Shown: positions 34,001 through 45,553 of the stretch, one piece after another | Position numbering within the stretch: the stretch's first letter is position 1 | Layout of the letters: every line of letters begins with the position of its first letter | Source of the DNA: Phragmites australis | Taxonomy: Eukaryota > Streptophyta > Magnoliopsida > Poales > Poaceae | Direction of reading: 5' to 3' | DNA length: 64,000 nt | NCBI RefSeq assembly: GCF_958298935.1 | Contig: NC_084944.1 | Span: 18,693,679-18,757,678, forward strand | Notes under the pieces: model-generated | Told to the model about the DNA's origin: nothing | The model's database searches: none | Seen by the model: only the letters and a program-made list of their open reading frames with translations | Made by a program: the position numbers and the translations under genes

Positions 34001-37000
34001 CGATCTAATAGTAAGGCGAGCTGAATACCTTCGCAGCTATGGCTTTGTGGGGCATGAACATCGACGGTGTAAGCGGACGGGCTTGTAAGTGGTACTAGTT
34101 TGCTCCGGGAGTAGTTCTAATACCGCCGCGCCGAGCGATGCATACCGCACACGGTTGGGACTGGTTGGGAAAGGTTGACACGGGTACCCCTTGTGTGCAC
34201 TTTAGCGGGTGGCATAAGCCGTATGGTCCCCGATCGTGTGGGTCCAAGAGTATCCCCTGCAGGGTGTATAAACAATTCGAACTGCCGCGCTCTCGATCAT
34301 GAGCATGCTATTGTTTCAGTTGCACTCGATCGTAGAGTTCTCGCTTGTGGATGATGGTTCGGATATGTGGTTTGTGGTTTGGATATGTGGGATGTGGTCG
34401 AGATGACACTTGTTATACATTGATACTATTGTGGTTACAGTTTCATATGATCAGTTGGTAGTTGCAGGGTAATTTCATATATGTTGGTTAAGTTAGTTAC
34501 TCACACATATGTCTAGGTTGTTTACCGCTTTAATTAACTTAATTGCATGTTTATATTCTTGCTAACAGCTCAATACATAATCTTTGGAGTGGGGATATTA
34601 TATACCCATATTGTGTAAATCTTGCGAGTACCTTCGTACTCAAGGTACTGCTCTTAAGTTGATGCAGGTACTCCGGCTGCTGAGGAAGGGGCGGTGTTCG
34701 GTTACTTTGTGCCTGCCGATTAGGGTGGCGGGCAGGAGTAGTGCATCCTACTCTGAAGCTCGAGCTTTTGGAGTGGAGCCTAAGGGCATGTGGCTCAATT
34801 CTCTTTTGTTGTTTAGTTTATTCTTTCCGCTGTGTAGATCTTTGAATAGTTAGGAGTTGAGAGGTTTTTGTCTTCTTCTAGCTCGCTTTTGTTATAAATT
34901 GATGGAATCAGTTGCATGTTTAATTTTTTTAATATAAATATTTATTACTTGCTTTTTATTAAGTTATGTTGTAATGTACTATGTTGGAGGTATGTGTTCC
35001 GATCTTTAGTCACAAAACACGTGCCGGGACTATTAGAATAGGATTCTGGTTAATCATCGAGGTTGAATTATAAATAATGATTATCCTGATGATTAATTAG
35101 AATATTTTTTGGATGATTTCTCAAAGTGAACAAGTCTCAAAGAGGGGCACCGGTTGGAGTTATGGTGGGCTGCTCTCCAGCCCATGTACTCACGTATTTT
35201 CAGTACAACTATGTCGATTCCATGTCTCAATGCAATATAAATCCACATTTGCCCCTAAAATGTCACCTGTCATAAAAGCAAGGTCGTAGTAGGGTATCCT
35301 CCAGGTTGACCACTTTTACAATGTTCTTATAATGTTAATGTGCGCTGAAAACATGGGTTGTTTTCTTCTTCAATTGGAAATTTTGATGTTTTTATTTTTT
35401 ATGCTTATATGAAAACACTTGAGTAGACTGCCAGTGGAAGTTTAACCAGACAGGTCGAATGTTCACAAATTCGTCTCTACAACACCTGTTGTATAAGATA
35501 CAATTTGCTGCCTATGTTTTGGGGCACTGGTAAACATTTTTGTCTCTTATGTTGGTTTAGTTGATGTGCTTCTTTAGAAGGGCCAAACCTTGTTTCTAGC
35601 TCCATTAGGACGATGGTTGTGGGCCCCACTGTGGGTTACTTTACCGTGTCTTCTTTAGCACACTGTCTTTTGTAGCACACACCAACAAAGTTACCGCTGA
35701 TTTATATAAGACTAGGTATCTTTAGTTTGTTAGAGGTAAGTTGGTTTATTAGATATATCCGCTACATGCCTCATTGACGTATGCATCCACATTTGCACCT
35801 AAACTGTCACATATGAGATGGTAGGAGTGTATCCACCAGGCGCCACTTTGGCCTGATGAAAATATCATGGAAATCCTCCTCTCCTCTACAGCAGCTGCTT
35901 CTAGGATGTAAATATCATTCAATAAATTTCAACCATAGATGTTTAATCGGATGATTAGATTCTTTTGAATCAGTTATTGCTAACTCTAGAAAGCCCTTTT
36001 CTCAAAAAAAAAAAAAAAAACTCTAGAAAGCTCTCTGTTCTTGTCATAGTAGAGGATGTGCATGCCACATAGACCTTTAGTCATGAATGAATAGGCCATC
36101 CAAAAAGTTGGTCCCACAACACATTGAGGTGTGTACCTCTGAATGTAAACATGCTGCGTGTTTATCTGTTTTACTTTCACATGTGTTAGAGGTCATAAGA
36201 TTCAAAAGCAACATACATATTATACTAATGTTAGACCCCCCCCAAGTTATTCGAGCCCACCTGTCATCCAAAATTAAGTTGAATTATTTAGTAATAAACG
36301 AAAATAACGCTTATGGGTTCCTCTTCAAATGTGGCATGTGGGGACTGTTAATTTCACTATTGTTGCAGATTTACAAAACAAGTTTATGTGTATACATCTT
36401 ACAGGTATATGAAAGTCGTATGGTATGTAAGTTCTGAAGTTGTACTGCTCTTAGTATTTTTGGTGTTTCCCATTTATTCCTGCATCTATTTTCCATTGGC
36501 TTGAAAAAAAATCCATCCACTGTAATGTCTTTTATTGGTTTGTTAAGTTGAAGTCGATGTATCCTTTTAGCTTTACTTTACATGCATGTGTCCAGTTACT
36601 TATCAGACTCACGTATACTTGGTTCTTGGGATTGTTGCATATTACTAGAGTAATCTTTATACTTTTTAATGCACTGTGCTCTTTTTGGCATAGAACTATT
36701 TTGTGATAACATATGGTTCCTAATTTACTAGACCCATGTGGCATTGAATGATATATAGGCTTCCTTTGGATAGGTTTTTTTCTGACTTTTTCCAGAAAAA
36801 AAAAGCCAGATGCTATTCAAAGGGTTGACTTTTGGTTTCGGTTTCTGTTGACTTTTGATTGGTTGAGGAAGCGATTGTGGCTGAAATGAGCTGAGTTTAA
36901 GAAGCAGGCAGAGATGAGTTTTTTTGTCTTTTGGTGTACTGAGAAGTTAAATATTTATTGTAAAAATCAACGACCAAAATTCAACAGCCACAGCCGCTTT

Positions 37001-37607
37001 CTCAGGCAGAGTTTTTTTTTTTCCTTTGTAGAAGCTCTAAAGTCACAGCCTACCCAAACAGAGTCATACACTAGCTAGATGGTATTAGAAGAGGTAAAAG
37101 AGTGCCAGTATCTGTTGGTAGGCAATAATTCTATCCTACCGAGTGAACCCTCTATTCCTTTTTAACTTGCAAGACTTTTGTTGAACATAGGTTCACAGCG
37201 GACTTATTTTACTAAAACTAAATAGATGCATGTCAAATATAAGTTATCTTACTATTGAACCAATCACGCACTAAAGTGGGGATACTTACCAGTAATGATC
37301 CTTACAATACATAGTCATAAAAATATCCGATGTACTATTACGTTCACAAGGTTCATGGCATCATGAGGGCTGAAAACATGGGGTATTCTCTTCTCCAAGT
37401 TGCAAATTTCTTATACTCTTATATCCTTCTCAGTATTGTTAATTCCAGATATTCTGTTTACAGTGTCCCTTCTTTTTTTGTTAAGAAAGTTGTGAATGGC
37501 ATAAATAATTTTCCCTTCTGGTGTGTGGTGCAGAAATGGTAAAGACCAATGATGAGATACTTGGAAGACGAAGAAGATTGGTGCAGAAAGAGGAAGTAGA
37601 ACTGTGA
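31015..37607 (+). CDS. Unrecognised plant protein, 3' three exons (5' end unresolved)
   Basis: The exons are 31015-31492, 31581-31638 and 37534-37607, with consensus GT-AG junctions and agreeing phase. They encode about 203 C-terminal residues. The first exon, after ttctttag, reads HTCSALTSATDILNKANEFL and is rich in Asn, Glu and Ser. It then has SVDVPPDMSPQTAKTLKQNF and a likely helical end, INSILEKALVSAKSEFDIVV. The last exon is basic, GRRRRLVQKEEVEL before the stop. I recognise no domain. A diverged copy with the same intron-exon border and conserved VDVPP motif at 53132 supports this being a real gene. The last intron is ~5.9 kb and contains an LTR-type insert and a duplicated segment. 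5' exons probably lie in the GC-rich DNA after 30.1 kb. Confidence 0.6.
31688..31805 (+). repeat. Three tandem ~40-bp units in the intron
   Basis: The unit 'ctatgttttttttttcttttgagatgcaattgctac' occurs three times in a row, with length changes only in the T-run. Confidence 0.8.
31797..32045 (+). repeat. Intron segment, copy 1 of a dispersed duplication
   Basis: It aligns with 35513-35745, sharing 'tgttatgttg.tttagttgat', 'cttgtttct.gct', 'gtgggcc...ctgtgggttact.taccgtg', 'tttgtagcac..acacacca' and 'gagataagttggtt'. The LTR-type DNA lies between the two copies. Confidence 0.65.
32196..35050 (+). mobile_element. LTR-type insertion in the large intron (copy B of the 1.2-3.8 kb family)
   Basis: It starts near TGTAACGTCTCAATTTC (32196), a typical grass gypsy LTR start. 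32840-33300 carries a 'cggatactccggattcaccc' repeat array. 33440-34870 matches 1260-2341 plus 3416-3780. No coding domain was found, and the right edge is not sharply defined. It is probably a solo LTR or noncoding element. Confidence 0.55.
35513..35745 (+). repeat. Intron segment, copy 2 of a dispersed duplication
   Basis: Partner of 31797-32045; see that entry for shared landmarks. Confidence 0.65.
35982..36031 (+). mobile_element. Minute poly(A) insertion with 13-bp target duplication
   Basis: aactctagaaagc occurs at 35982-35994 and again at 36019-36031. Only about 24 bp lie between, ending in a run of A. This looks like target-primed insertion of an extremely truncated retroposon tail. 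Confidence 0.55.
36758..37065. mobile_element. MITE-like element with ~17-bp terminal inverted repeats
   Basis: The left end ggcttcctttggatagg and the reverse complement of the right end, gactctgtttgggtagg, are similar. 'ata' flanks both sides. It is about 308 bp, noncoding, with internal complementary 'gcggctgtggctgttg'-type segments. The TGTTTGG end resembles Tourist- or hAT-type MITEs; the superfamily is uncertain. Confidence 0.5.
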
Positions 37608-38933
37608 ACTATTCAGTGCTGACAATATATCCTCGTCAAACTAACAAACTAACTGTCTAGTGGAAGAAGAAGATTGCTGCAGAAATGAGAATATCATGCT
37701 CCTGGCAAACTGTGTATACATCTTGCTCAGTAACATCACATACCATGCTGCTGCTGACAGTATATTGCTATGAATTGTGAGATACTCCTCACTGAAAACT
37801 AGTTAGAGCATCAACGTATCTTGCAGCTGACATTTTGTCCGCGTCATAGCAAGCTAACTACTTGTAGATTTGTACATTTACACTAGCCGTTCATCTGCAT
37901 GACTTGATTTCTGAACTCTGTGCGTACTTTTTATTTTTTACATAAGATTCTTTTAGGAAGAACAATTCGTGCATCTTGTTTGGCGCAAATACGGCGTGGC
38001 GTGTGACCGGTCGCCCTCCTCATATCCGGTCGATGGCCCCTTCCACTGCTGCCTCCGCCCGTGCCTGCAACGCCACCTATGGTGCCTTCGCCACTCGACT
38101 CCCATCACTGCCTCCTGCCCTCCATTCATCCATTGTGGTCTGCCGCCCTCTCCACGGCATTCCAAACCAGCAACCGACATCACCCCTGCTGGCCGTCTCA
38201 CCATCTAATTGACTATCATAATTATAATAAATCATATTTGTTAGCCTTTGATCCTCATATCATTCACTCAGTTTTTTAGGTAACTTTATCACATTTGCGA
38301 CTAAAAATTTATTAGCCACACTTTTTAAGGCAAACTAAATTTAGCTACTCATAGACGGGGCAAATTTAAATATGAACCAAACATGATATCTATTTAAGAA
38401 TAAGATAGTATTTCATCTACTCTGAACCGATAACCGGTCAGGAGGCGCACGTTAGTTACTGCTGTGCACGACCGATGGGTTTGGCCTCCGCGGTGGCGAG
38501 GTTGCGCTAGCGGTAAGCCTTTGTCAAGGGTTTCTGCATGTTCTGCCTTCGTTGCTACAGTGGCAGGCTGCATCAGTAGCTCAGAAGCTGTGGCTGCTCA
38601 GGCCGGAGAGGCCACAACATGAACATCAGCTAGTCTCTAAAGTTACTAGAAATACATTGGATTCAGACGAAAGGAGAACCAAAAACTGCTGCCATCATCA
38701 TAATTCATAACCAGATAAGCATAGGAGCATTCATATTTACAAGGGAAATTTGGTTGCTGGACACTATTATATCGTGGTTTTTGCTGCACGACATTGTCAA
38801 AAGTTTCTTACAAAGAAAACTTCAACGATGTGCTGCAAAAAGATCACGACCTCCTACAGCGAATTTGCCCTATTTACAATCATCCCTAAGAGCTATCAGA
38901 AACAGTTACTGCACATGTTGCACAATGCCACTT
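37608..38933. other. Intergenic DNA between the unknown gene and the F-box gene
   Basis: It begins with probable 3' untranslated sequence of the unknown gene. A GC-rich patch at 37970-38200 opens several short overlapping frames on both strands with no recognised domain. The rest is AT-rich. Confidence 0.35.
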
Positions 38934-41239
38934 CTAAAATAGCAGTCTCAAAGAACATTTCGGTGAAACGTTCCCTTCAATATATTCTCGAACAATTCTG
39001 TAAGCTGCATCCATAAAGCCTGCTTCTCTCTCGATAACTATCAATGGATCTCCCCCCGTCTGTCTATCCAATGGGTCTATGGTTAAAACCTCCAACGCAG
39101 GGGTATTCTCCACAATGTGTACAAGAAATTCAATTTGGCCACTGGATGCTTTAAATCCTGTAATACACACGTCCTTGAGATGGTTGTACGTATGCCGGAA
39201 TCTCCTGATAGATGCTCCTTTCATATAGTAAAAACCAAAAAGACTACTAAACTGCAAGTAACAGAAAAGTTATGATCACCAAAATTGTTATGCAAGGCTT
39301 ATTAAATCAAATGAAACATTGCAAGCTGACTAACCAAGCTTTTAGTGATATATTAAATTCAAAATAAAAGCATTGCACATATTATTAGGTAGACAGCCAA
39401 GAAACCACAATGTGCTCTCACATTTCCTTTGAGCTTCAGGAAAGTAGCATTGCATCGATATGGAATGCATGAAATGACTACTGGAGTACGAAAGAGAGAT
39501 CTCGTGGGTTTCATCTATAGCTTTCCCCAACTTGCTTAGGACAAAGGCTTTATTGTTGTTGTTGTTGTAAGAAAGACAGATCGGTAAGAGTCCGTACATG
39601 AACTTCTAACTTCTCAATGAAAGGAGCAGCTGCCAGAAAAGGGACCAAAGATGGGTTGTCAACGTCCATATCGTAGGACAACAGCAATTGTAAACACTTT
39701 AAATGAGAAAACTTGCACGGATTTTCCATCAGACAAGGAACCTGAAACATGACCAAACGTCATGAAGAGAAAACTGGGACAATAAATGGAAACTCAAAAG
39801 AGCCCTTAAAGAGCAAACCTCAGGTGGATTGACATAAATGTCAAAGCTCAGATTTTGCACATTTGTGAGCACATTAGCAAGTGCAGCGATAGCGTCCCCA
39901 ATTGTTACTCCAGCAAAAACTATATTTGCATTTTTCAGCTCAGATACCACACTGAAGTTAATAGGCACCGCTGATCCTTTGTAAACGAATGTTCTGAGTT
40001 TCACGGCATGAAATTCCATCTTTGTTAGCCCACAGTACGCAACATTCAAGTATAGCAGGCAGGGAAGTGGACAAAGAACCTTTAGTTCACCATCCATGTT
40101 GCAATGAACAATACTCAACCACTCAAGAGCGCAGCAGTTAGACAACATATCCTGAAGATCTTTTGCAGTGACCTTGACTTTGTGCAGATCAAGCTTTCTA
40201 AGTTTCGGGAAGCCAATGAACTGTGTAGGTAGTTTGACAGATACAAAGCGAAGCTGAACATACTGTAGATGAGATATACTTCTGCTGTTAAAAAGTTGGA
40301 AAGGGAAGATGTACTGAGGATCATCGAAAGCTTTAAGACCTCTTGGTGTTAGATCAAAAGCTAGAAACTTTGTATGCGATGATGCAGCAAATCTAACCCA
40401 AGTATTGAGATGATCAACCAACAGGTTGTCAAACCCAAATTTGATCACTAGCTCTTCAACAACCCTGCCATGGCACTGCTGCAGGACTTCATTAACAGTG
40501 TTAATGAATTGTAGAGTATAGTGCTCCCTTTGTTTACCATTCATGCCCTTGCCAAACATAATAGTGCCATCAAAACTCAGTTTGGGGCAAACTGTCCACA
40601 AACATCTCCATTTACTCGATAGAACACTAGTCCTTACGACCTCCTTCAGAGGCAATTTTGACAAAATAATGCATTGCACATCCTGCAGCAAAGGAACACC
40701 AAAAAGGCACATACGTTCGATGGTTTCGTTTTGGCCTTAAAAGTAATCTGGAAAATGAAACTTCAACGTACCTCCGGGAGGTTTACAAACTGATCAATTG
40801 ATATTCCCTTTTTATAGATTGGTTTGCGATAAATGTATCTTGATATGGCTCCCCAAAGCAAAACAGTCCACAGTTGAAATTGATCATTTGCTGTACCTTT
40901 TCCATAAATTAGTTTATGGATGTCGTGTGATACAGCTTTGAACATTTGAATGCTCCGCTGCAGAAACTGAGCATCTGCTATAGTCTTCACGTAGAACAGT
41001 TTGTTACTGATGTACTCTGACACAGTTCTGCAGAATAGAATGTTCCACTTTCTGAATTGATCATTCACTGTCCCCTTCTCATAGATTAGCTTACGACAAA
41101 TGTATTCTGATATAGCTCTGCAAATCAGAATGCTCCACAGTTCGAATTGATAATGTTGTATTCTGCCTTGGTATTTATGTTCCGGATGGCATTGTTGCGA
41201 TGCAGTTCTTCCTCCAATGAGATTCAGAACGTTGCCCAT
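38934..41239 (-). CDS. F-box/LRR/FBD protein with N-terminal tandem repeats
   Basis: Coding exons on the minus strand are 41239-40772, 40682-39819, 39741-39598 and 39251-38934. All junctions are GT-AG, all phase 0, giving 597 residues. The start is the ATG at 41239, seven bases after the acceptor ttattgcag; an ATG farther out (41275) is intronic. Residues ~30-150 form four tandem ~30-aa repeats (consensus near QFxLWxILxCRAISxYIxxKLIYxKGTxND). The F-box follows, built across the first junction: NLPE/DVQCIILSKLPLKEVVRTSV. Then come LRR-like segments (LRKLDLHKVKV, LEWLSIVHCNM, LLYLNVAYCGL) and a C-terminal FBD-type region (DVCITGF, GQIEFLVHIVENTPALEVLTIDP). Such proteins are substrate receptors of SCF ubiquitin ligases. 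The target is unknown. The N-terminal repeat block is not part of the usual family plan. Confidence 0.85.
40791..41150 (-). repeat. Four 87-90 bp tandem repeats in the first coding exon of the F-box gene
   Basis: Unit starts on the plus strand are at 40791, 40881, 40968 and 41058, and a fifth partial start lies at 41148. Each begins tgatca/tgagca and contains a 'tgtatyttgatayrgct' block and 'tgctccacagttgaat'. Spacing of 90, 87, 90 and 90 keeps the reading frame, so the encoded repeat is 29-30 residues. Confidence 0.9.
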
Positions 41240-41246
41240 CCCAATG

Positions 41247-42920
41247 CTGCAATAAAGAAGGAAAAATATGTCCATTTAATCTAGCACCATGATTTATTTC
41301 CTAAAAAATGAAGTAATAATCAAGAGAAATGAAGAATAAGATATAGATGTGATTAAGAAGATTAGGTAAGAACTCAATTATTTTTGATTTGCATGTTCTC
41401 TTTCTAAGCAGGTCCCAATATTATTGCACCCAAACTGTTGAAGTATTAGCATATTGCCCACATTTCCTCATCAACTTAAACATTTGCATGGACTGGTTGG
41501 TTCGTGGTACACAATATAGACTGCGGTAAGACCTAAGGGTAAGGTTATGATTTCAGACCGCACTCTGTTTTTTTTCAGGTTTACTGCACACCTAGTGGGC
41601 AATTTTTTTAAACTCTAAAATCAACTCCCAATGTAGCATTCTCATTATGCTACATCACCTCTGAAACTGTTCATATACATTTTACTCAATTATAATGCAA
41701 ATTTCAGAAACCATCCATTATTGGTCCTCTATTTGGAGTGACCACCATCTCAACACCAGTGAGCTGTAATTTGGTTAAGATGGGGTATTATCAAAATTTA
41801 TGAACAGAACCTGTGGTTAAGTGCCACTAGCCAAAGTACTTTGGGTTTTTCTGTAACTATGACCATAAATATGTGGTTTATGAATTTTAGTCCTTACATA
41901 TTAACTCTCAGACATTTGAGGTGCTCTGTTTTGACACCTTATAGTTTAAAGATGGATGATTGTGAAACCATATGTGTTCATGAGAAGATATGGTTTCATG
42001 GAAAAGCACATTCGTATAACACTCTTTGGGAAATATAAACAATCTAGGGGTCCTTCCAGTAGTGTTTATAGTACAATTAAACATCAACCTTACTTAGAAC
42101 AAGAGTTCATATTATACGGTCATTTTCTGGAAAAGAACTGGAGCATGCCATTCTGTACGGAATGACCGATTTAGCATAGAAGAAGAACCTAATCAAGGTT
42201 CAGTTTAACATATGTTAGCTGGGAGAAGAACTAAGAAGAAGAATCTAATCGAGGTTTAGTTTAACATATGCCATATGCTAGCTGGGGGAAGAACTAAAAC
42301 TGTAAAAAGGGCACAGCTTTCCTAGCGCTAGCTATTCTTCAGAATCAAGAAAAGGATCGCGGGTGCCCAGTCTGTAGGAACCCCTACAATAATTCCCTGA
42401 TGAACCAGGAATGAATGTTGATTCCTTTATTGGGCACTACCCTCAAAACAATAATCAGAGAGTCAATTTATCAAGTAGTTGCGTGCCTGCCGATTAAAGA
42501 TGTTCTCACAAACACATTGCTGTTCAGTGTAAGAAGGGAATGATGAGCACATAAAAAACAACACAATAGCAGCGCATGTTAGGTGAGGGGAGAAGTAAAA
42601 ACTGCAGCTTTCTCACTGCCACATAGGGTGGTACCCCCACGGCGGCTATTCTCCGGAATCAAGAAAAACGCTTCACGAATTACACCTGTGAATCGGCAGC
42701 ACAGACCAACATAATCCGAAATAAGCAAGCATAGTTTGGTCACGAGCTGGATCGGGCAGGGGAAGTGAGAGAAGGAGTAATCAGATTACCAAGAGCGCAG
42801 CGAATCTCAGTCCGGCGGCTCCGAGTGTCCGGCGGGCGAGGACGGCGGCGAATAAGCGAGGGGAGGACAGGGGCGCGGTCAGGCTCCGAGTCAGATACTC
42901 AGATTACGTGTACCACGAGA
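41247..42920 (-). promoter_or_regulatory. 5' untranslated exon and first intron of the F-box gene
   Basis: A GC-rich minus-strand segment ending ...gcgctcttg/gtaatctg at 42790 fits a noncoding first exon (about 42920-42790). The intron would run to the acceptor at 41247. Two small direct duplications sit inside it: 42186-42300 (a ~60-bp unit with 'gaggtttagtttaacatatg') and similar blocks at 42310-42362 and 42597-42668 ('gctattctycrgaatcaagaaaa'). Confidence 0.45.
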
Positions 42921-44270
42921 AAGGAGAGAGCTTGGGTTGGCCTCGGACTCCAAAATCCAAATGCAAAGGGGACTCAGGCTGAGCCCTCGCCCCTGCCCCC
43001 CTAGAACTAACCGGAAAGAACACGGGTGGCTTCTGGAGTGATTCCGAAACGAAGTGCCAATACCACAATTTTTGGAAAATCAGCAGCACCGGCACCTTGG
43101 GTAGAATTGGGAAGAAGGAAAAATCTTGGATTTTGGTCGCTCGCAGTCGCAGCAAAGGAAGGGAAGGTCCCTCGGAACAGAGCACCAAGAAGGGATACTT
43201 ACGAGCCAACGGAAAAATCAAACCGAAGTCCTGATGGGGAGGGGCGGCGCAACGATCACAGATATGGGTGCCAGTCCGCAATCCGAGACTAGACACCTAT
43301 CGGCATTTCAAGCGACGAGATTCTTATGACACACGTGATGTAAGCCGAGACCCTATCAGATATACAGATAAGTGCCGATAGGACATGTGTCGACAGGTCC
43401 CCTCTCTTATAGCATGGTGTTGCTAGCTGATAGGTCTTTTGGCTATTAGCAAACCAACAAGAGTGTTGATAGGTTTATAAGTATTTGGAGTATCGATACA
43501 ACTCGTTTGTTTTTTTTTGAACAAATAAAAGACTGTATTTGATTCTGTTGGTAAGAGAGGCCTTGGATATATTTCACAATGCGAGATTTTTTTGGCATCA
43601 ATATAACATTGCTAAAACAATAGAGGTTATTGATTCATTTATTGTGAAATAGATCAAAGGGTCTATTGAGTCAAGCAAAGATATTTTTCTATTCTCGCAC
43701 ACTCCACTTCACGTTGAACCTCTTCTTGACGACGAAGGATAGCCACACGTCTCCTTAGAAGCTCCTCTAGCCTCTTAAGTTCAGCCTCACGGATAGCGTG
43801 GTTCAATGTCTCGTATACGAAGATCCTCCTCTTGCCGCTTGAGTTCTTGCTAGTGGTGATGATGTCCTTCACACCTCGCACAACATGCTTCCTGCCTTTA
43901 GCATGCTTCCTTCATCCTCACGATGTACTCCTCTTTCATTTCGGCCTCAGTGATGCTGCGACCGTCGTTCTAGGGGCTAATAGTGTGGATCCATTGCTTG
44001 AAGTGGCAAGGCTGTAGTTGATACAAGTTTTGTTGGTATCATGAATTCTGATGTTTGAAAATAAGGAAAATATGAAACTTACCATGAAATCGGAGTCTAA
44101 GTCTAGGCACATTAAGTACCTCCTACAATAGGTGGCCACTTCGACGGATGTTGCAATCTTGGCCCGGTGATCACTGGAGCATAACGGATGTTATGCCACT
44201 GTGGAACTCCACATGGGGTTTCCTCTAGAAAGCCATGAGAGTGAGGTAAGTTGTGTTTACTGGAATGGTT
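42921..44270. other. Intergenic DNA upstream of the F-box gene
   Basis: The first 400 bp are GC-rich, probably promoter. A minus-strand frame at 43881-43663 (charged, REAELKRLEELLRRRVAILRRQEEVQ, coiled-coil-like) has no recognised family and may be retrotransposon gag-related. No intact gene was seen. Confidence 0.35.
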
Positions 44271-44274
44271 TGAT

Positions 44275-45545
44275 TGTAGTGACAGGGACTCATGTCGACG
44301 ATTAGTAAATCGCTGATCTTACGAATACATGATGAAAGTAGAGGATACTACCTCCTGCCGAATCAAGCACCAAAAGACAAAGATTTATACAGGTACATGC
44401 CTTCCAGAGGATAATAATCCCACGTCATGTGTTTTTCTATTGATCTTCGAGACAAATTGCAAGGTGGTCGTGGCTAGCCTAGATAGGATCTAAAACTAGT
44501 TGAAGGCTCCTTGCGCATTGTCTAGTGAGTAGATTGCTTATGATTCTATCTAGATGACTATGGTTGTCTCTCCAAAGGTCGTCCCTCCTCTGCAGGGTCC
44601 CCCGCCTTCATATATAGGAGGTTGATGTGTAGCATCCTGACTCCTTTCCAAGTAGGGGATCTTGTCATCCTTAAACTTAAGGATGGACTTCCTTATTTAA
44701 GGGATATCTTGACACATGCATTAAGTTTTCGTACGTCTAGGGATTCCTTCCCTGAATACAATCGTATGCTCTGGGTATCTAGGAGACACCAGGGATTTGT
44801 ACAGTAGATTTATACTACTTATAGTCAAGCCTCTATCAGTATGCAAAACGAGGTTGTGACGGATCAAGAAACTTGGCCCTACTAAGGAAGGCATCTCAGC
44901 AGGTTGCCTCTCCGAGTGATGACTCGAGGTTTCCGAGTATGATGTACATCAAATCGGGTTTCTGGTTGCCCTCGGGTCATCTAGTCAGGATATTAGTCAT
45001 ATTTCGAGTAGCTCCGGGAAAAGGTACCCCATCCGAGTAGGAATTCCGGGTCAGCCGAAAATATCATGTTGATTTCTCAAGATCTTGATAAGGATGGAAA
45101 AATCTAGCTCTCCGTACAGCGTGTCTTTTAAAATTTGAACTGTCATAGTAGAGATTTTGTCTGGTGGTGAAAGAATTTTTTCTCTTTTTTTTGGCACCAG
45201 ATCATGATGACGTTTGGAAACCGGAGCACATTCACTAGAGATGTGCACCTGCTCTCCTGGGATTTCACATCATCTGCCCCGCATGCATCGAAAGAAATTC
45301 CGAGCATTAAATGCGATGGGACCTTGGAACAAACAATCGTGGCTCCAAGTAGTCCTTAGAACCGTCGCGGGGCTAGTCAGAGATTTATTGAGTGCCTCTA
45401 TAAAAGGGATTCGGGGCGACTCATGCATCCCTTTGACTTCCCTAGTCACATGTTCTCGTGACCTCTTGCCTTTTATTCTTCCTCCTTGCACCTTCAACTG
45501 TTGTTGAATCCTTCCGAGCTTTCTTTTTCCCTCACATTCCTTGAA
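44275..45545 (+). mobile_element. LTR-like region ahead of a gypsy gag-type remnant
   Basis: It starts near 'tgtagtgacagggactcatg', has a TATA box 'ctctataaaagggattc' (45398-45414) and a T/C-rich 3' part, and is followed directly by the gag-type reading frame at 45554. The start and end coordinates are approximate. Confidence 0.45.
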
Positions 45546-45553
45546 CCTCAATG

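Noticed and set aside
41240..41275. F-box protein start at 41275 (MDIFFLL...)
   Set aside because: A polypyrimidine tract and acceptor ttattgcag end at 41247, placing 41275 in an intron; the ATG at 41239 is used.
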